Shown: positions 6,243 through 14,362 of the stretch, piece by piece
How the letters are laid out: each line of letters begins with the position of its first letter
How positions within the stretch are numbered: the stretch's first letter is position 1
Virus record (IMG/VR): IMGVR_UViG_3300006166_000210
Location: 1 to 21,825 of that record
DNA: 21,825 bases
Direction: 5' to 3' (one strand)
From: a virus
Program-made: the position numbers and the translations under genes
Notes under the pieces: generated by a model
What the model was told of the DNA's origin: nothing
Seen by the model: the letters and a program-made list of their open reading frames with translations, nothing else
Databases searched by the model: none

Positions 6243-8418
6243 AGATCTGATTATAGAGAATAAGCAAGTAGAGACTGCAATGTTTAACGTTGATACTCGT
6301 GTTTTAACTCTACCAATGTGGGATGCAGATGAGAAGGTATATGATATGTTGGTTGCTCATGAAGTAGGACATGCACTATTCACACCTAATAGAGATCCAA
6401 GAAAAGGTCTTCCTCAGACATTCCTTAATGTTACAGAAGATGCTCGTATTGAGAAGTTGATGAAGCGTAAGTATGAAGGTCTTCCTAAGACATTCTATGG
6501 TGGTTATGATCAATTATATAAGGATGACTTCTTTGATCTTGCTGGTGTTGACATTGATAATATGAATCTTGCGGATAGAATTAATCTCCACTTTAAGATT
6601 GGTCCTTTTATGGGTATCAAATTTAATGAGGAAGAGCAAAAGATTGTTGATGCAACTGCTAGTGCAGAGACTTTTGAAGATGCAGAAGACGCAGCAGAGA
6701 TGTTGTACAATTACTGTAAGGAAGAACTTGAAGAGCAAAAAGCACAACAGAAGAAGGAAGAAGAAGAATTTGATGCAATGATGAAGATGCAAGGAGAGGG
6801 TATGGGTGAAGATGATTTGAATTCTGATGTTTTTGAATCATATAATGAAGATCAGATAGATAGTGATGATGACACTGATGGAGAAGGTGAAGGAAGTCCA
6901 AAATCTGGTCGTCCTGATTTGGGAGAAGATGAGACAGATTATGATGATATTAGTGATGATATTACTGATAGTGCAACAGGAAATGAAGCAAGTGGTCCTT
7001 CTGAGAATGATTCAGAACCTCAAGTTAGAACTGATCAAGCATTAGCAAAAGCGATTAGAGATTTAGTTAATGATGAAGCACAACCAAATCAATATTTGGA
7101 ATTACCTAATTTAAATTTAGATACAGTCATTAACCCAAACACCACTGTTCATACTCATATAGAAGAGTACTGGAGACAATATGAACAGGATAAGATAGCG
7201 TGTAATGAAGACTTCCGTTATCTATTATCAGATTATGATACTGTTGATGAGGCATATCATAAGTACAGAAAGGAAGCACAAAAAGAAGTAAATTATCTTG
7301 TTAAAGAGTTTGAGTGTAAGAAGGCAGCAGACTCATATGCAAGAGCAACAGTATCTAAGACTGGAGTTCTAGACTGCTCTAAACTTCATACCTATAAGTA
7401 CAATGAAGATCTATTCAAGAAGGTAACAACTCTTGCTGATGGTAAGAATCATGGTTTAGTATTCATTCTTGATTGGTCAGGTTCAATGTCAAACTGCCTA
7501 ATGGATACCCTTAAGCAGTTATATAATCTTATATGGTTCTGTAGAAAGGTTGCTATTCCGTTTAGAGTATATGCTTTTACTTATGAGTTTAATCGTACTA
7601 TGGAAGGTAATGGATATAATCTTTTACAACACTATGAACCAAAGGAAGGATTAATTGCTGTAGATGAAAGATTCTCTTTAATGGAATTCTTTACTAGTGA
7701 ATCAAACAGTAGAGAGTCTGAAAAACAGATGATGAATATATGGAAGATTGCATATGGAATGAAGCACTATTGCTCATATCCTATTCCACCAAGATTAAAT
7801 TTATCTGGTACTCCTTTAAATGAGACTATAGTTGCTTTGGATAAAATTCTTCCATTGTTTAAAAAGCAGACTGGTGTTCAAAAGGTTCAATGTGTAATCC
7901 TTACTGATGGTGAAGCGAATCATCTTCCTAGACATAAGTTAGTAGAGCGTCGTTGGGAGGACACACCATTTTTAGGATGCCAATCCATCAATCCAGTACG
8001 TGACCATCTACGCAACCGTAAGAATGGTAGAACATATAGGATCAAGCATTCATGGAATGAGTTTACAGGTACTCTTATATCATATGTAAAAGATAATAAT
8101 CCAGGTATCAACTTCATTGGTATTAGACTTCTTGCTCCCCGTGATGCTGGATACTTTGTTGACCGTTATTGTGGATGGAATAGTCCACAAGCAGTTAAAG
8201 CAAAGCAGCAATGGAAGAAGACTAAGAGTTTCTCTATAGAACTTGATGGATACAATAAGTATTTTGGTTTATCATCTGCTACTCTCGCAAGTGATGATGA
8301 CTTTGAAGTTCAGGAAAATGCAACTAAGGTTCAAATCAAAAGAGCATTCATTAAATCTTTGAAAACTAAGAAACTAAATAAGAAGGTCTTAGGGGAATTC
8401 GTGGAGTTAATCGCATAA
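6190..8418 (+). CDS. VWA-domain protein with N-terminal HEVGH metallopeptidase motif (CobT-like)
   Basis: This encodes 742 aa from ATG 6190, chosen because AGAGGAAG lies just upstream and a promoter -10 covers the alternative ATG at 6166. The N-terminal ~100 residues carry HEVGH at 57-61 followed by NVTEDARIE at 80-88, where E83 or E88 is a plausible third zinc ligand as in gluzincin-type folds. A low-complexity acidic linker spans about 175-280. The C-terminal von Willebrand A domain has the MIDAS residues DWSGS at 428-432, T541 in SGTP, and D573 in LTDGE. The VWA domain plus acidic linker resembles CobT, the partner of the AAA+ protein CobS in cobaltochelatase. The next enzyme gene (8602) is CobS/MoxR-like, so the two probably form a chelatase or metal/protein-remodelling complex. 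Whether the HExxH part cleaves protein or only binds metal is unknown. Confidence 0.88.
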   Translation: MTVNLEIKGQLAKLLATEDLIIENKQVETAMFNVDTRVLTLPMWDADEKVYDMLVAHEVGHALFTPNRDPRKGLPQTFLNVTEDARIEKLMKRKYEGLPKTFYGGYDQLYKDDFFDLAGVDIDNMNLADRINLHFKIGPFMGIKFNEEEQKIVDATASAETFEDAEDAAEMLYNYCKEELEEQKAQQKKEEEEFDAMMKMQGEGMGEDDLNSDVFESYNEDQIDSDDDTDGEGEGSPKSGRPDLGEDETDYDDISDDITDSATGNEASGPSENDSEPQVRTDQALAKAIRDLVNDEAQPNQYLELPNLNLDTVINPNTTVHTHIEEYWRQYEQDKIACNEDFRYLLSDYDTVDEAYHKYRKEAQKEVNYLVKEFECKKAADSYARATVSKTGVLDCSKLHTYKYNEDLFKKVTTLADGKNHGLVFILDWSGSMSNCLMDTLKQLYNLIWFCRKVAIPFRVYAFTYEFNRTMEGNGYNLLQHYEPKEGLIAVDERFSLMEFFTSESNSRESEKQMMNIWKIAYGMKHYCSYPIPPRLNLSGTPLNETIVALDKILPLFKKQTGVQKVQCVILTDGEANHLPRHKLVERRWEDTPFLGCQSINPVRDHLRNRKNGRTYRIKHSWNEFTGTLISYVKDNNPGINFIGIRLLAPRDAGYFVDRYCGWNSPQAVKAKQQWKKTKSFSIELDGYNKYFGLSSATLASDDDFEVQENATKVQIKRAFIKSLKTKKLNKKVLGEFVELIA

Positions 8419-8567
8419 TGTTAACAAGAGAAGAATGGGATATGATTGCTAGGTGTGTGCATAGTCACCCACCTAGTATTACTACTGAACAGGCAAATAA
8501 CTTAATTCAGAAACTATCCGAGACAGTTGAAGAACTGGAACATCTAAAAGAGAATAGTTTAGTATGA
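8418..8567 (+). CDS. Small hypothetical protein (49 aa) between the VWA and CobS-like genes
   Basis: The start shares its A with the stop of the VWA gene (TAATG) and the frame ends 35 nt before the CobS-like gene. It reads as a probable helical protein starting MLTREEWDMI, with a CVHSHPP segment and a C-terminal charged helix (SETVEELEHLKE). There is no recognised family. Exact abutment suggests translational coupling to the VWA gene, so it could be an accessory subunit of that complex, which is inference from position only. Confidence 0.6.
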   Translation: MLTREEWDMIARCVHSHPPSITTEQANNLIQKLSETVEELEHLKENSLV

Positions 8568-8572
8568 GGGTC

Positions 8573-8578
8573 TATAAT
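8573..8578 (+). promoter_or_regulatory. -10-only promoter candidate for the CobS-like gene
   Basis: TATAAT lies 29 nt before ATG 8602 with no recognisable -35 box at the normal spacing. The predicted leader is about 17 nt, A/C-rich and without a Shine-Dalgarno sequence. Confidence 0.4.
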
Positions 8579-8601
8579 GTGTATAACAAATAAACAACAT
8601 T

Positions 8602-9747
8602 ATGCCTTTTGAAATTAAAATGACTGAAGACCAAATCAAAGATGGGTTAAAGAATGCATACGGCACAGAATTTACTGCTGCTGATATTCGTGCCTTCTGT
8701 GCCATGAATGATATTGGTTATCAGACAGTCACTAAGAAACTACTTAAGCATAAAGTAGAGAAGGGTAAATGGAATTTGGAAGTTACTACACAGGCAGTTG
8801 AGAATATAGAGCGTTCATTTAAAGCACCTGCTGCTCCTATTACTGCTCCTGCTGTAGTTCAAAATCTTATCCCAGAGAAAGATCCAACTTTTGTTAAGTT
8901 TGGAAACTTCAATGATGTTAAGAAGATTATTCAATCCAAGTTGTTTTATCCAACATTCATTACTGGTCTATCTGGTAATGGTAAAACATTTAGCGTCGAA
9001 CAGGCGTGTGCTCAATTAGGAAGGGAGTTAATTCGTGTCAACATCACAGTCGAAACGGACGAAGATGATCTCATTGGTGGTTTCCGTCTTATTAATGGCA
9101 GCACTGTTTGGCACAACGGTCCTGTTATCGAAGCACTCGAAAGAGGGGCAGTATTGCTTTTGGATGAAGTTGATCTTGCCTCTAACAAGATCTTGTGTCT
9201 CCAGTCCGTCTTAGAAGGTAAAGGTGTATTCCTTAAGAAGATTGGTAAGTTTGTAAATCCTGCTAAAGGATTTAATGTTCTTGCTACTGCTAATACAAAA
9301 GGTAAGGGATCTGATGATGGTAGATTCATAGGAACTAATGTTCTTAATGAAGCATTCTTAGAGAGATTTTGTGTTACCTTTGAGCAACAGTATCCAACAC
9401 CTCAAACTGAGTACAAGATTCTTGTAGCAAAGGCACTAGAGGTTGGTCTATCTAAAGGTGATCATGACCTTAATCAGAATTCTGACTTCTGTCAGCGTCT
9501 TGTAGACTGGGCAGACATTATCCGTAAGACCTTCTATGATGGTGGTATAGATGAAGTTATTAGTACTCGTCGCTTGACACATATCATCCGTGCGTTTAGT
9601 ATCTTCAATAACAAGGAGAAGGCAGTTAATATATGCCTCAATAGGTTTGATGATGAGACTAAGCAGTCCTTCTTAGAACTTTATGATAAAGTTGATCCTG
9701 ACTTTGCACCAGCAGAAGATGGACAAGAAGATGAATCCTTGGTATAA
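8602..9747 (+). CDS. cobS: CobS/MoxR-type AAA+ ATPase
   Basis: This encodes 381 aa. An N-terminal helical region (1-90, partly Ala/Pro-rich near 75-90) precedes an AAA+ core. Walker A (GLSGNGKT) is at 122-129, Walker B (LLLDEVD) at 185-191, sensor 1 (ATAN) at 228-231, and a likely arginine finger R255 is in AFLERF. The MoxR branch is indicated by the DLIGGF and WHNGP segments (near 156-175). T4-like cyanophages are known to carry a cobS homologue annotated as part of cobaltochelatase, the aerobic cobalt-insertion step of B12 synthesis. The upstream VWA protein is a natural partner. No CobN-like subunit is present in the window, so the phage pair would have to use host subunits or act on a different target. 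The leader lacks a clear Shine-Dalgarno. Confidence 0.88.
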   Translation: MPFEIKMTEDQIKDGLKNAYGTEFTAADIRAFCAMNDIGYQTVTKKLLKHKVEKGKWNLEVTTQAVENIERSFKAPAAPITAPAVVQNLIPEKDPTFVKFGNFNDVKKIIQSKLFYPTFITGLSGNGKTFSVEQACAQLGRELIRVNITVETDEDDLIGGFRLINGSTVWHNGPVIEALERGAVLLLDEVDLASNKILCLQSVLEGKGVFLKKIGKFVNPAKGFNVLATANTKGKGSDDGRFIGTNVLNEAFLERFCVTFEQQYPTPQTEYKILVAKALEVGLSKGDHDLNQNSDFCQRLVDWADIIRKTFYDGGIDEVISTRRLTHIIRAFSIFNNKEKAVNICLNRFDDETKQSFLELYDKVDPDFAPAEDGQEDESLV

Positions 9748-9762
9748 TATTAGGAGAAAAGA

Positions 9763-10458
9763 ATGTCTATTATGAGTGATGAGCAGAACAGAGTGACCCC
9801 TCAGGAATCTGATGAGTATGATCCACCAAAGGCAAAAGATGCCGATAGGATCACCTCATTAGAAAGTGAGGACTATGATCTGATCAATCCTGAACCAAAG
9901 CACTCTAAGTATTGGTATGATTGGGATAGAAATGGACTAACTGAAAATCCATTTCAAGGAACCAATCATTATGCTAGTGCAGTTGACTTCCAAGTAGAGA
10001 ACATGGTTGGTGCTGCAGAAACTATTAACATTGATACTAGTGGTTTTGATCTTTATGGAAAAGATGTTGTTACCTTTGGTGCAGATACTACAGCACAAGT
10101 AGCTCCAGATACTATAACATTTGGTGATTCAAAACCAGAACCAGATCTGTCGTTCAAGTCACATAAGTATCAAGAAGATAAAGGTATTGCAGATCTTAAA
10201 GATTATGTCTCTTCCACTTATAAGGGACATTATACAAATAGCAATTCTGATACCCAAACTCTTGATCTTATTCACTCTGTGGGTGATGCAGAATCGTTCT
10301 GTCGCTCTAATGCAATTAAGTATTTGAGTCGCTATGATAAGAAGGGATCTGCAAAACAGGATATACTAAAAGCAATGCATTATTGCTTACTCCTTTATTA
10401 CTTCAGTGGTAACACTAAAGAACCTGATTACACTAACACTCGTTATGAAACTTTCTGA
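9763..10458 (+). CDS. Acidic protein with C-terminal DUF3310-like domain
   Basis: This encodes 231 aa with AGGAG at 9752-9756, six nt before the ATG. An in-frame ATG three codons later is possible. The first ~140 residues are acidic and low in predicted order, with repeated DT/TFG segments (near 86-121). The C-terminal ~60 residues match the DUF3310 pattern: an HY pair near 156-157, LDLIHSVGD, then SNAIKYLSRYDKKG (182-195) and QDILKAMHYC. DUF3310 occurs in many phage proteins, including the T7 gp1.7 nucleotide kinase, but kinase activity cannot be claimed here. The gene overlaps the clamp gene by 14 nt. A TATAAT at 9743 overlaps the preceding stop codon and may be coincidental. Confidence 0.8.
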   Translation: MSIMSDEQNRVTPQESDEYDPPKAKDADRITSLESEDYDLINPEPKHSKYWYDWDRNGLTENPFQGTNHYASAVDFQVENMVGAAETINIDTSGFDLYGKDVVTFGADTTAQVAPDTITFGDSKPEPDLSFKSHKYQEDKGIADLKDYVSSTYKGHYTNSNSDTQTLDLIHSVGDAESFCRSNAIKYLSRYDKKGSAKQDILKAMHYCLLLYYFSGNTKEPDYTNTRYETF

Positions 10459-11110
10459 TAAAACTGTCAATCTACTTAAGAATTTTAGCAACATAAATCA
10501 ATCTATTCTTTTTAAAGAGGGTAGTAAACTTCGCACTATGAGTGTGATGAAGAACATTCTTGCAGAAGCAGAAGTTAATGAAAAATTCCCAAAAGATTTT
10601 GGGATATATGATTTGAATCAATTCCTTAATGGTATGGGATTGCATCAGAATCCAGATTTGGATTTTACTAATGATAATCATGTGGTTATCAAAGAAGGTA
10701 GAATGAGATCCAAATACTTCTTTGCTGATCCTAGTGTAATAGTCACACCTCCAGATAAGAATTTGGATCTTCCTAGTGAAGATGTATCATTTGAATTGAA
10801 TACGCAACAGTTAGATCGTTTACTCAAAGCAGCAGCAATTTATCAGTTACCAGACTTAGCAGTTGTTGGTGAGAATGGTGTAGTAAGGATTGTTGTTAGA
10901 GATAAGAAGAATGATACTTCTAATGATTTTGCTATTACAGTTGGCGAGACAAAGGATGTATTCAACTTCAACTTCAAAGTAGAGAATATTAAGATTATTC
11001 CTGGTACTTATGATGTAGTTGTATCTCAGAAGTTATTGTCTAGGTTTAAGTGCAAGGATTATGATCTTACATACTTCATTGCATTAGAACCTGATTCTTC
11101 CTTTGGGTAA
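10445..11110 (+). CDS. 45: Sliding clamp gp45
   Basis: This 221-aa protein resembles T4 gp45 (228 aa), the trimeric ring that tethers polymerase to DNA and activates late transcription. The start MKLSDKTVNLLKNFSNIN is very like the T4 start, so ATG 10445 is preferred over the longer frame from 10406. Other matches are IYDLNQFL, an ADPSVIVTPP segment near 98-107 and a final ALEPDS. Its 14-nt overlap with the preceding gene suggests coupled translation. The stop shares bases with the following methyltransferase start (TAATG). RegA represses this gene in T4, so control by the regA gene downstream is plausible. Confidence 0.95.
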   Translation: MKLSDKTVNLLKNFSNINQSILFKEGSKLRTMSVMKNILAEAEVNEKFPKDFGIYDLNQFLNGMGLHQNPDLDFTNDNHVVIKEGRMRSKYFFADPSVIVTPPDKNLDLPSEDVSFELNTQQLDRLLKAAAIYQLPDLAVVGENGVVRIVVRDKKNDTSNDFAITVGETKDVFNFNFKVENIKIIPGTYDVVVSQKLLSRFKCKDYDLTYFIALEPDSSFG

Positions 11111-12039
11111 TGAGAAATTCTATCCTCTATGGGGATTGTAGAGAGACCTTAAAAGAGTTTGCTTCTCATACTGATAAGGCGAGGATGTGTGTAACGTCCC
11201 CGCCTTATTATGGTCTTAGGGACTATGGTGGTGAAGAGAATCAAATAGGTCAGGAACAGTCTCCAGAAGACTTTATAAAAAATTTAGTTGAAGTGTTTGG
11301 TTTGGTAAGAGATTGCCTAACTGATGATGGTACTCTATGGGTAAACATAGGTGATAGTTATTACAACTATAGACCTGGTAAAGGTCAGTCACAACCTAAA
11401 CAAACTGTATCTAGAACTAAACAAGATCTACCTGAGAAGTGTGCTAAACGTGCTAATAAGTTAGAAGGATTAAAGGAGAAGGATCTAATTGGTATCCCTT
11501 GGATGCTTGCATTTGCACTACGTGCGGATGGATGGTATTTGAGGCAGGATATAATATGGCATAAACCAAATCCAATGCCTGAGAGTGTGAAGGATAGGTG
11601 TACCAAATCACATGAATACATTTTTCTATTAAGTAAGAACAAGAGGTATTATTATGATAATGAAGCAATTAAAGAACCTGCTAAGGATTGGGGAACACGG
11701 GACAGGACAAACGGTAAGTATCATAATAAAGGGACAGGATTGTCACCTCACACTGGTCTTAGTAAATCATACGCTAAAAAGAATAAGCGAAGTGTATGGA
11801 GGGTAACTAACAAACCATATAAGGGAGCACACTTTGCAGTATATCCACCTGATCTTATTGAACCATGTATAAAGGCAGGTAGTCAAAGAGGGGATATTAT
11901 ATTAGATCCGTTTATGGGATCTGGGACAACTGCTAGGGTTGCAAGGTCTCTAAATAGAGATTACATTGGATGTGAACTTCACGAGGATTATCGTGACTTG
12001 ATTGAGATACCTTCTTTAGATGGATTAGTTGAGAAATGA
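11110..12039 (+). CDS. Site-specific DNA methyltransferase (beta-class, TSPPY motif)
   Basis: This encodes 309 aa. Catalytic motif IV (TSPPY) is at 29-33 and the AdoMet-binding motif (DPFMGSGTT) is near the C-terminus at 266-274, the order expected of beta-class amino-methyltransferases. TSPPY is common in N4-cytosine enzymes, though N6-adenine activity cannot be excluded. The central variable region (about 85-240), including an IIWHKPNPMPES segment, is the likely target-recognition part. No matching restriction gene adjoins it, so it may be an orphan that protects phage DNA from host restriction. It is inserted between clamp gene 45 and clamp-loader gene 44, which are adjacent in T4. It starts on the gp45 stop and overlaps a tiny membrane ORF by 4 nt. 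Confidence 0.92.
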   Translation: MRNSILYGDCRETLKEFASHTDKARMCVTSPPYYGLRDYGGEENQIGQEQSPEDFIKNLVEVFGLVRDCLTDDGTLWVNIGDSYYNYRPGKGQSQPKQTVSRTKQDLPEKCAKRANKLEGLKEKDLIGIPWMLAFALRADGWYLRQDIIWHKPNPMPESVKDRCTKSHEYIFLLSKNKRYYYDNEAIKEPAKDWGTRDRTNGKYHNKGTGLSPHTGLSKSYAKKNKRSVWRVTNKPYKGAHFAVYPPDLIEPCIKAGSQRGDIILDPFMGSGTTARVARSLNRDYIGCELHEDYRDLIEIPSLDGLVEK

Positions 12040-12155
12040 AAAAGTATGCTCCATTTAAATTGGACTGCTTTGGAGTTTTAGGAATAGTCTTATTAGTGAG
12101 TGGTATTGGATCATTGTTCTTTGTTTATTATGCTATAATGGAAACTATGAAATGA
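12036..12155 (+). CDS. Tiny single-pass membrane protein (39 aa)
   Basis: The frame is linked by ATGA overlaps on both sides, to the methyltransferase stop and to the next start. The peptide has a basic N-terminus (MKKYAPFK), one hydrophobic stretch at about 12-34 with small residues (GVLGIVLLVSGIG), and a short polar tail. This is consistent with an inner-membrane or thylakoid-membrane peptide, N-terminus inside by the positive-inside rule. There is no recognised family. It may be a short accessory membrane protein acting with the next gene, which has the same architecture. Confidence 0.6.
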   Translation: MKKYAPFKLDCFGVLGIVLLVSGIGSLFFVYYAIMETMK

Positions 12156-12349
12156 TTAAAGTATGGAGGATCTGGAAGTATGCCTTGGGAAGTTTCGAGG
12201 ATACTAAAACTGCAAAGTACGATAATGCAGTCTGTATTATTCGTAGTTTTATCTTTGTCAGTTATCTTGTTACTAATTGTTTTATTATTGCTGGTGTCAT
12301 AAGACACTGGAACCCACCTAATCATGTACAAAGTATGCGGACAAGATGA
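12152..12349 (+). CDS. Small membrane protein (65 aa)
   Basis: The N-terminal 25 residues are amphipathic and charged (VWRIWKYALGSFED), followed by one hydrophobic helix at about 28-50 (with SFIFVSYLVTNCFIIAGVI), then RHW and a basic tail. It starts inside the stop of the 39-aa membrane ORF (ATGA). I have an impression that similar short proteins recur in cyanophages, but I cannot confirm it here. The function is unknown. The pair of consecutive one-helix proteins could form a membrane complex. Confidence 0.7.
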   Translation: MIKVWRIWKYALGSFEDTKTAKYDNAVCIIRSFIFVSYLVTNCFIIAGVIRHWNPPNHVQSMRTR

Positions 12350-12584
12350 TTCCTATCCTAGGAACATCGTATTTGAAAGAGAATATGAAGATTGGACAGA
12401 TGCTCAAGATAAAGCTGTCCAATTGCTTGAAGATGATGTAGAATGGGTTCAGATCCTTATAGGGGATACTGATGATTGGGGCATGCTCCAAGAGTTAAAT
12501 CTAGAGAGAGGTATTAAAGATGATACCTTTAGTACTCATACTCTAGCACCATATTATGTGAGATTGAGAAATTATGAGGGATGA
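12324..12584 (+). CDS. Small acidic hypothetical protein (86 aa)
   Basis: This is an acidic protein with a strand-like start (MYKVCGQ), a central Asp/Glu-rich helix (DWTDAQDKAVQLLEDD), then a VQILIGD strand and DDWG. It overlaps the membrane ORF by 26 nt, the longest overlap in this group, and gp44 by 11 nt. No Shine-Dalgarno is evident, consistent with translation coupled to its neighbour. No known domain was recognised. It lies just before the clamp loader, as small ORFs do throughout this region. Confidence 0.65.
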   Translation: MYKVCGQDDSYPRNIVFEREYEDWTDAQDKAVQLLEDDVEWVQILIGDTDDWGMLQELNLERGIKDDTFSTHTLAPYYVRLRNYEG

Positions 12585-13518
12585 ATTCCTTTGGGTTGAG
12601 AAGTATCGACCCAAGACAATTGAAGAATGTATTTTACCTGAGAGTATCAAGAAAACTTTTCTTGAGTTCTTGGCGGCAGGAGAAGTGCCAAACTTACTTC
12701 TTGCTGGTCCTGCAGGGTGTGGTAAGACAACAGTTGCTAAAGCACTGTGTAACGAATTAGGAGTAGACTCTTATGTCATTAACGGATCGGATGAAGGCAG
12801 GTTTCTTGACACTGTTAGGAATAACGCCAAGAACTTCGCAGCAACAGTATCTTTATCTTCTGAGGCAAAGCATAAGGTCATCATCATCGACGAGGCAGAC
12901 AATACCACTGCCGACGTACAACTCCTTCTTAGAGCGTCTATTGAGGAGTTCTCAAACAACTGCAGATTTATCTTTACCTGCAACTACAAAAACAAGATCA
13001 TTGAGCCCCTCCATTCGAGATGCTCAGTCATCGAGTTCTCAATCGCAGGAAAACAAAAACCAGCAATTGCTGGACAATTCTTCGCAAGACTTAATACCAT
13101 CTTGGAACAAGAACGGGTTGAGTCTGATAAGAAAGTCCTCGCAGAACTTATCAACAAACACTTCCCAGACTGGAGAAGAGTCCTCAACGAGTGTCAACGA
13201 TACTCAGTAAGTGGAAAGATAGATTCTGCAATTCTTGCAACCTTTGGGGATGTAAAGACTGAGGATCTAGTAAAACAATTAAAGGGTAAGAAGTTTACGG
13301 AAGTCCGTAAATGGGTAGTTCAGAATCTGGACAATGATCCTGCTCTTATTCTTAGAAGAATCTACGATTGCATGTATGATTCTTTGGAACCTAGCAGCAT
13401 ACCTGCCGCAGTTCTGATCATTGCAAAATACCAATATCAGATAGCGTTTGTTGCAGATCAAGAGATTAATCTCATGGCGGCATTAACTGAACTAATGTGT
13501 GAATGTAACTTCAAATGA
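12574..13518 (+). CDS. 44: Clamp loader large subunit gp44 (AAA+ ATPase)
   Basis: This 314-aa protein is close to T4 gp44 in length. The start LWVEKYRPKTIEE is the usual clamp-loader N-terminus. Walker A (GPAGCGKTT) is at 45-53, Walker B (IIIDEAD) at 103-109, sensor 1 near 133-137 (FTCNY), and the SRC arginine-finger motif at 148-150. With gp62 it forms a 4:1 complex that opens gp45 and loads it at primer-template junctions. Here gp62 is separated from gp44 by about 1.85 kb of inserted genes, whereas they are adjacent in T4. The region 12850-13200 is noticeably richer in C than neighbouring genes. Confidence 0.96.
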   Translation: MRDEFLWVEKYRPKTIEECILPESIKKTFLEFLAAGEVPNLLLAGPAGCGKTTVAKALCNELGVDSYVINGSDEGRFLDTVRNNAKNFAATVSLSSEAKHKVIIIDEADNTTADVQLLLRASIEEFSNNCRFIFTCNYKNKIIEPLHSRCSVIEFSIAGKQKPAIAGQFFARLNTILEQERVESDKKVLAELINKHFPDWRRVLNECQRYSVSGKIDSAILATFGDVKTEDLVKQLKGKKFTEVRKWVVQNLDNDPALILRRIYDCMYDSLEPSSIPAAVLIIAKYQYQIAFVADQEINLMAALTELMCECNFK

Positions 13519-13841
13519 CAGAACCAAGAAACAGAAATGAAATGAACGTTAAAGTCGTTCGTTTAGTAACAACAGAAGATGTTGTAGCAGATTTATTAGA
13601 AGAGACTGATGAATCAGTTACTATTCGTGGAGGAATCGTAGCAGTTCCAACTAAGGATGGTAACATTGGATTTGCATCATGGACTCCTCTTCTTGCTAGT
13701 CCTGTTGAGGATGTAACAATTAACAAGAGTAATGTTGTTTATGTTGGTGAACCTAACCCTGCGTTAATAGATCATTACGTAAATCAGTTTAGTAAAATTG
13801 TAACCCCTGACTCCGTACAAGACGGTATTATTGTTCCCTAA
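13515..13841 (+). CDS. Small beta-rich protein, possibly Sm-like (family copy 2 of 4)
   Basis: This encodes 108 aa starting in the gp44 stop (ATGA). A second ATG at 13542 begins directly at the conserved part, so a 99-aa product is possible. The pattern VKVVRLVTTEDVVADL, a loop, a strand ending in VP, an ASW-TP pair (aligning with the PW pairs of the other copies), then a VTINKSNVVYVGEP strand and a helix with Y parallels the proteins starting at 746, 19806 and 20151. This copy is the most divergent, with TTED in place of TGE. The function is unknown. Its position between clamp-loader and DNA-modification genes suggests a DNA- or RNA-related role, which is inference. Confidence 0.75.
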   Translation: MTEPRNRNEMNVKVVRLVTTEDVVADLLEETDESVTIRGGIVAVPTKDGNIGFASWTPLLASPVEDVTINKSNVVYVGEPNPALIDHYVNQFSKIVTPDSVQDGIIVP

Positions 13842-14362
13842 TGATTGACATTAAACTTTGTGATTTGAATAGTTTTTTTGGTTGTGTTGATGCAACTAAC
13901 ACAACAGAATTAAAAACTAATGCCTTTCGTCCTCTTAGGACTTATCTACAGGAGAAGTCTTTTGAGAAGCATTCTGGTGGTCAACTGACTTATGTTGGTA
14001 ACTATGCAGATGGTCAAGACTTCGTTGACAATGATGGAGTCCCTTATGAGATGAAAGGTTCTTTGGGATTATTTAATAAGAATGGATCATGCAAACAGGT
14101 TATCCTAAAAAATAATATGCCTGGTCGTAGCAAACAGAACTTAGAGAAGACCTTTGAGTACATGCTTTTAGTTGATACTAAGAACATGAGTCTTGCTGTT
14201 ACTACTTGGGATGTTGTTGAGAGTAGATCCAAACTTGATGGTGCAGGTGCAACATTTAAACTTCAAGCAGGTGACTTTACTATGCTTGCTGAGAATGTTA
14301 AACCAACTGCAAAGAACATTACTGCTAATGAACTTCTAGAATCTCTAGAGAGCATTCTATGA
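13841..14362 (+). CDS. Candidate PD-(D/E)XK endonuclease, PvuII-like active-site segment
   Basis: This encodes 173 aa. The segment at 57-72 reads DGQDFVDNDGVPYEMK, giving D60, E70 and K72 in the spacing D-x9-E-x-K. From memory PvuII has GNDAVDNAGQEYELK with D58, E68 and K70 at identical spacing and several shared neighbours (VDN, G, YE-K). After the motif come a strand-like VILKNN and a second strand pair (FEYMLLVD and LAVTTWDVV), as expected for this fold. The length is close to PvuII (157 aa). The start shares a base with the previous stop and the stop overlaps the Dam-type methylase start (ATGA). That adjacency suggests a restriction-modification pair, or a phage nuclease whose sites in phage DNA are protected by methylation. 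Specificity cannot be read. Overall similarity outside the motif is low. Confidence 0.6.
   Translation: MIDIKLCDLNSFFGCVDATNTTELKTNAFRPLRTYLQEKSFEKHSGGQLTYVGNYADGQDFVDNDGVPYEMKGSLGLFNKNGSCKQVILKNNMPGRSKQNLEKTFEYMLLVDTKNMSLAVTTWDVVESRSKLDGAGATFKLQAGDFTMLAENVKPTAKNITANELLESLESIL

Noticed and set aside
6510-6901. Overlapping open frames on both strands in the VWA gene's acidic linker
   Set aside because: Low-complexity GAT/GAA repeats leave all frames open. Only the HEVGH/VWA frame has recognisable domains.
10406-10444. Longer gp45 frame beginning at 10406
   Set aside because: The extra 13 residues have no counterpart in T4 gp45, while MKLSDKT at 10445 matches its known start.
12134-12139. TATAAT before the 65-aa membrane ORF
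   Set aside because: It lies only 18 nt before the ATG, inside another ORF and without a -35, so it is likely coding coincidence.
12773-13210. 145-aa open frame inside gene 44 on the same strand
   Set aside because: It is Ser/Gln/Thr-rich, fully covered by the well-conserved gp44 frame, and has no motifs or ribosome site.
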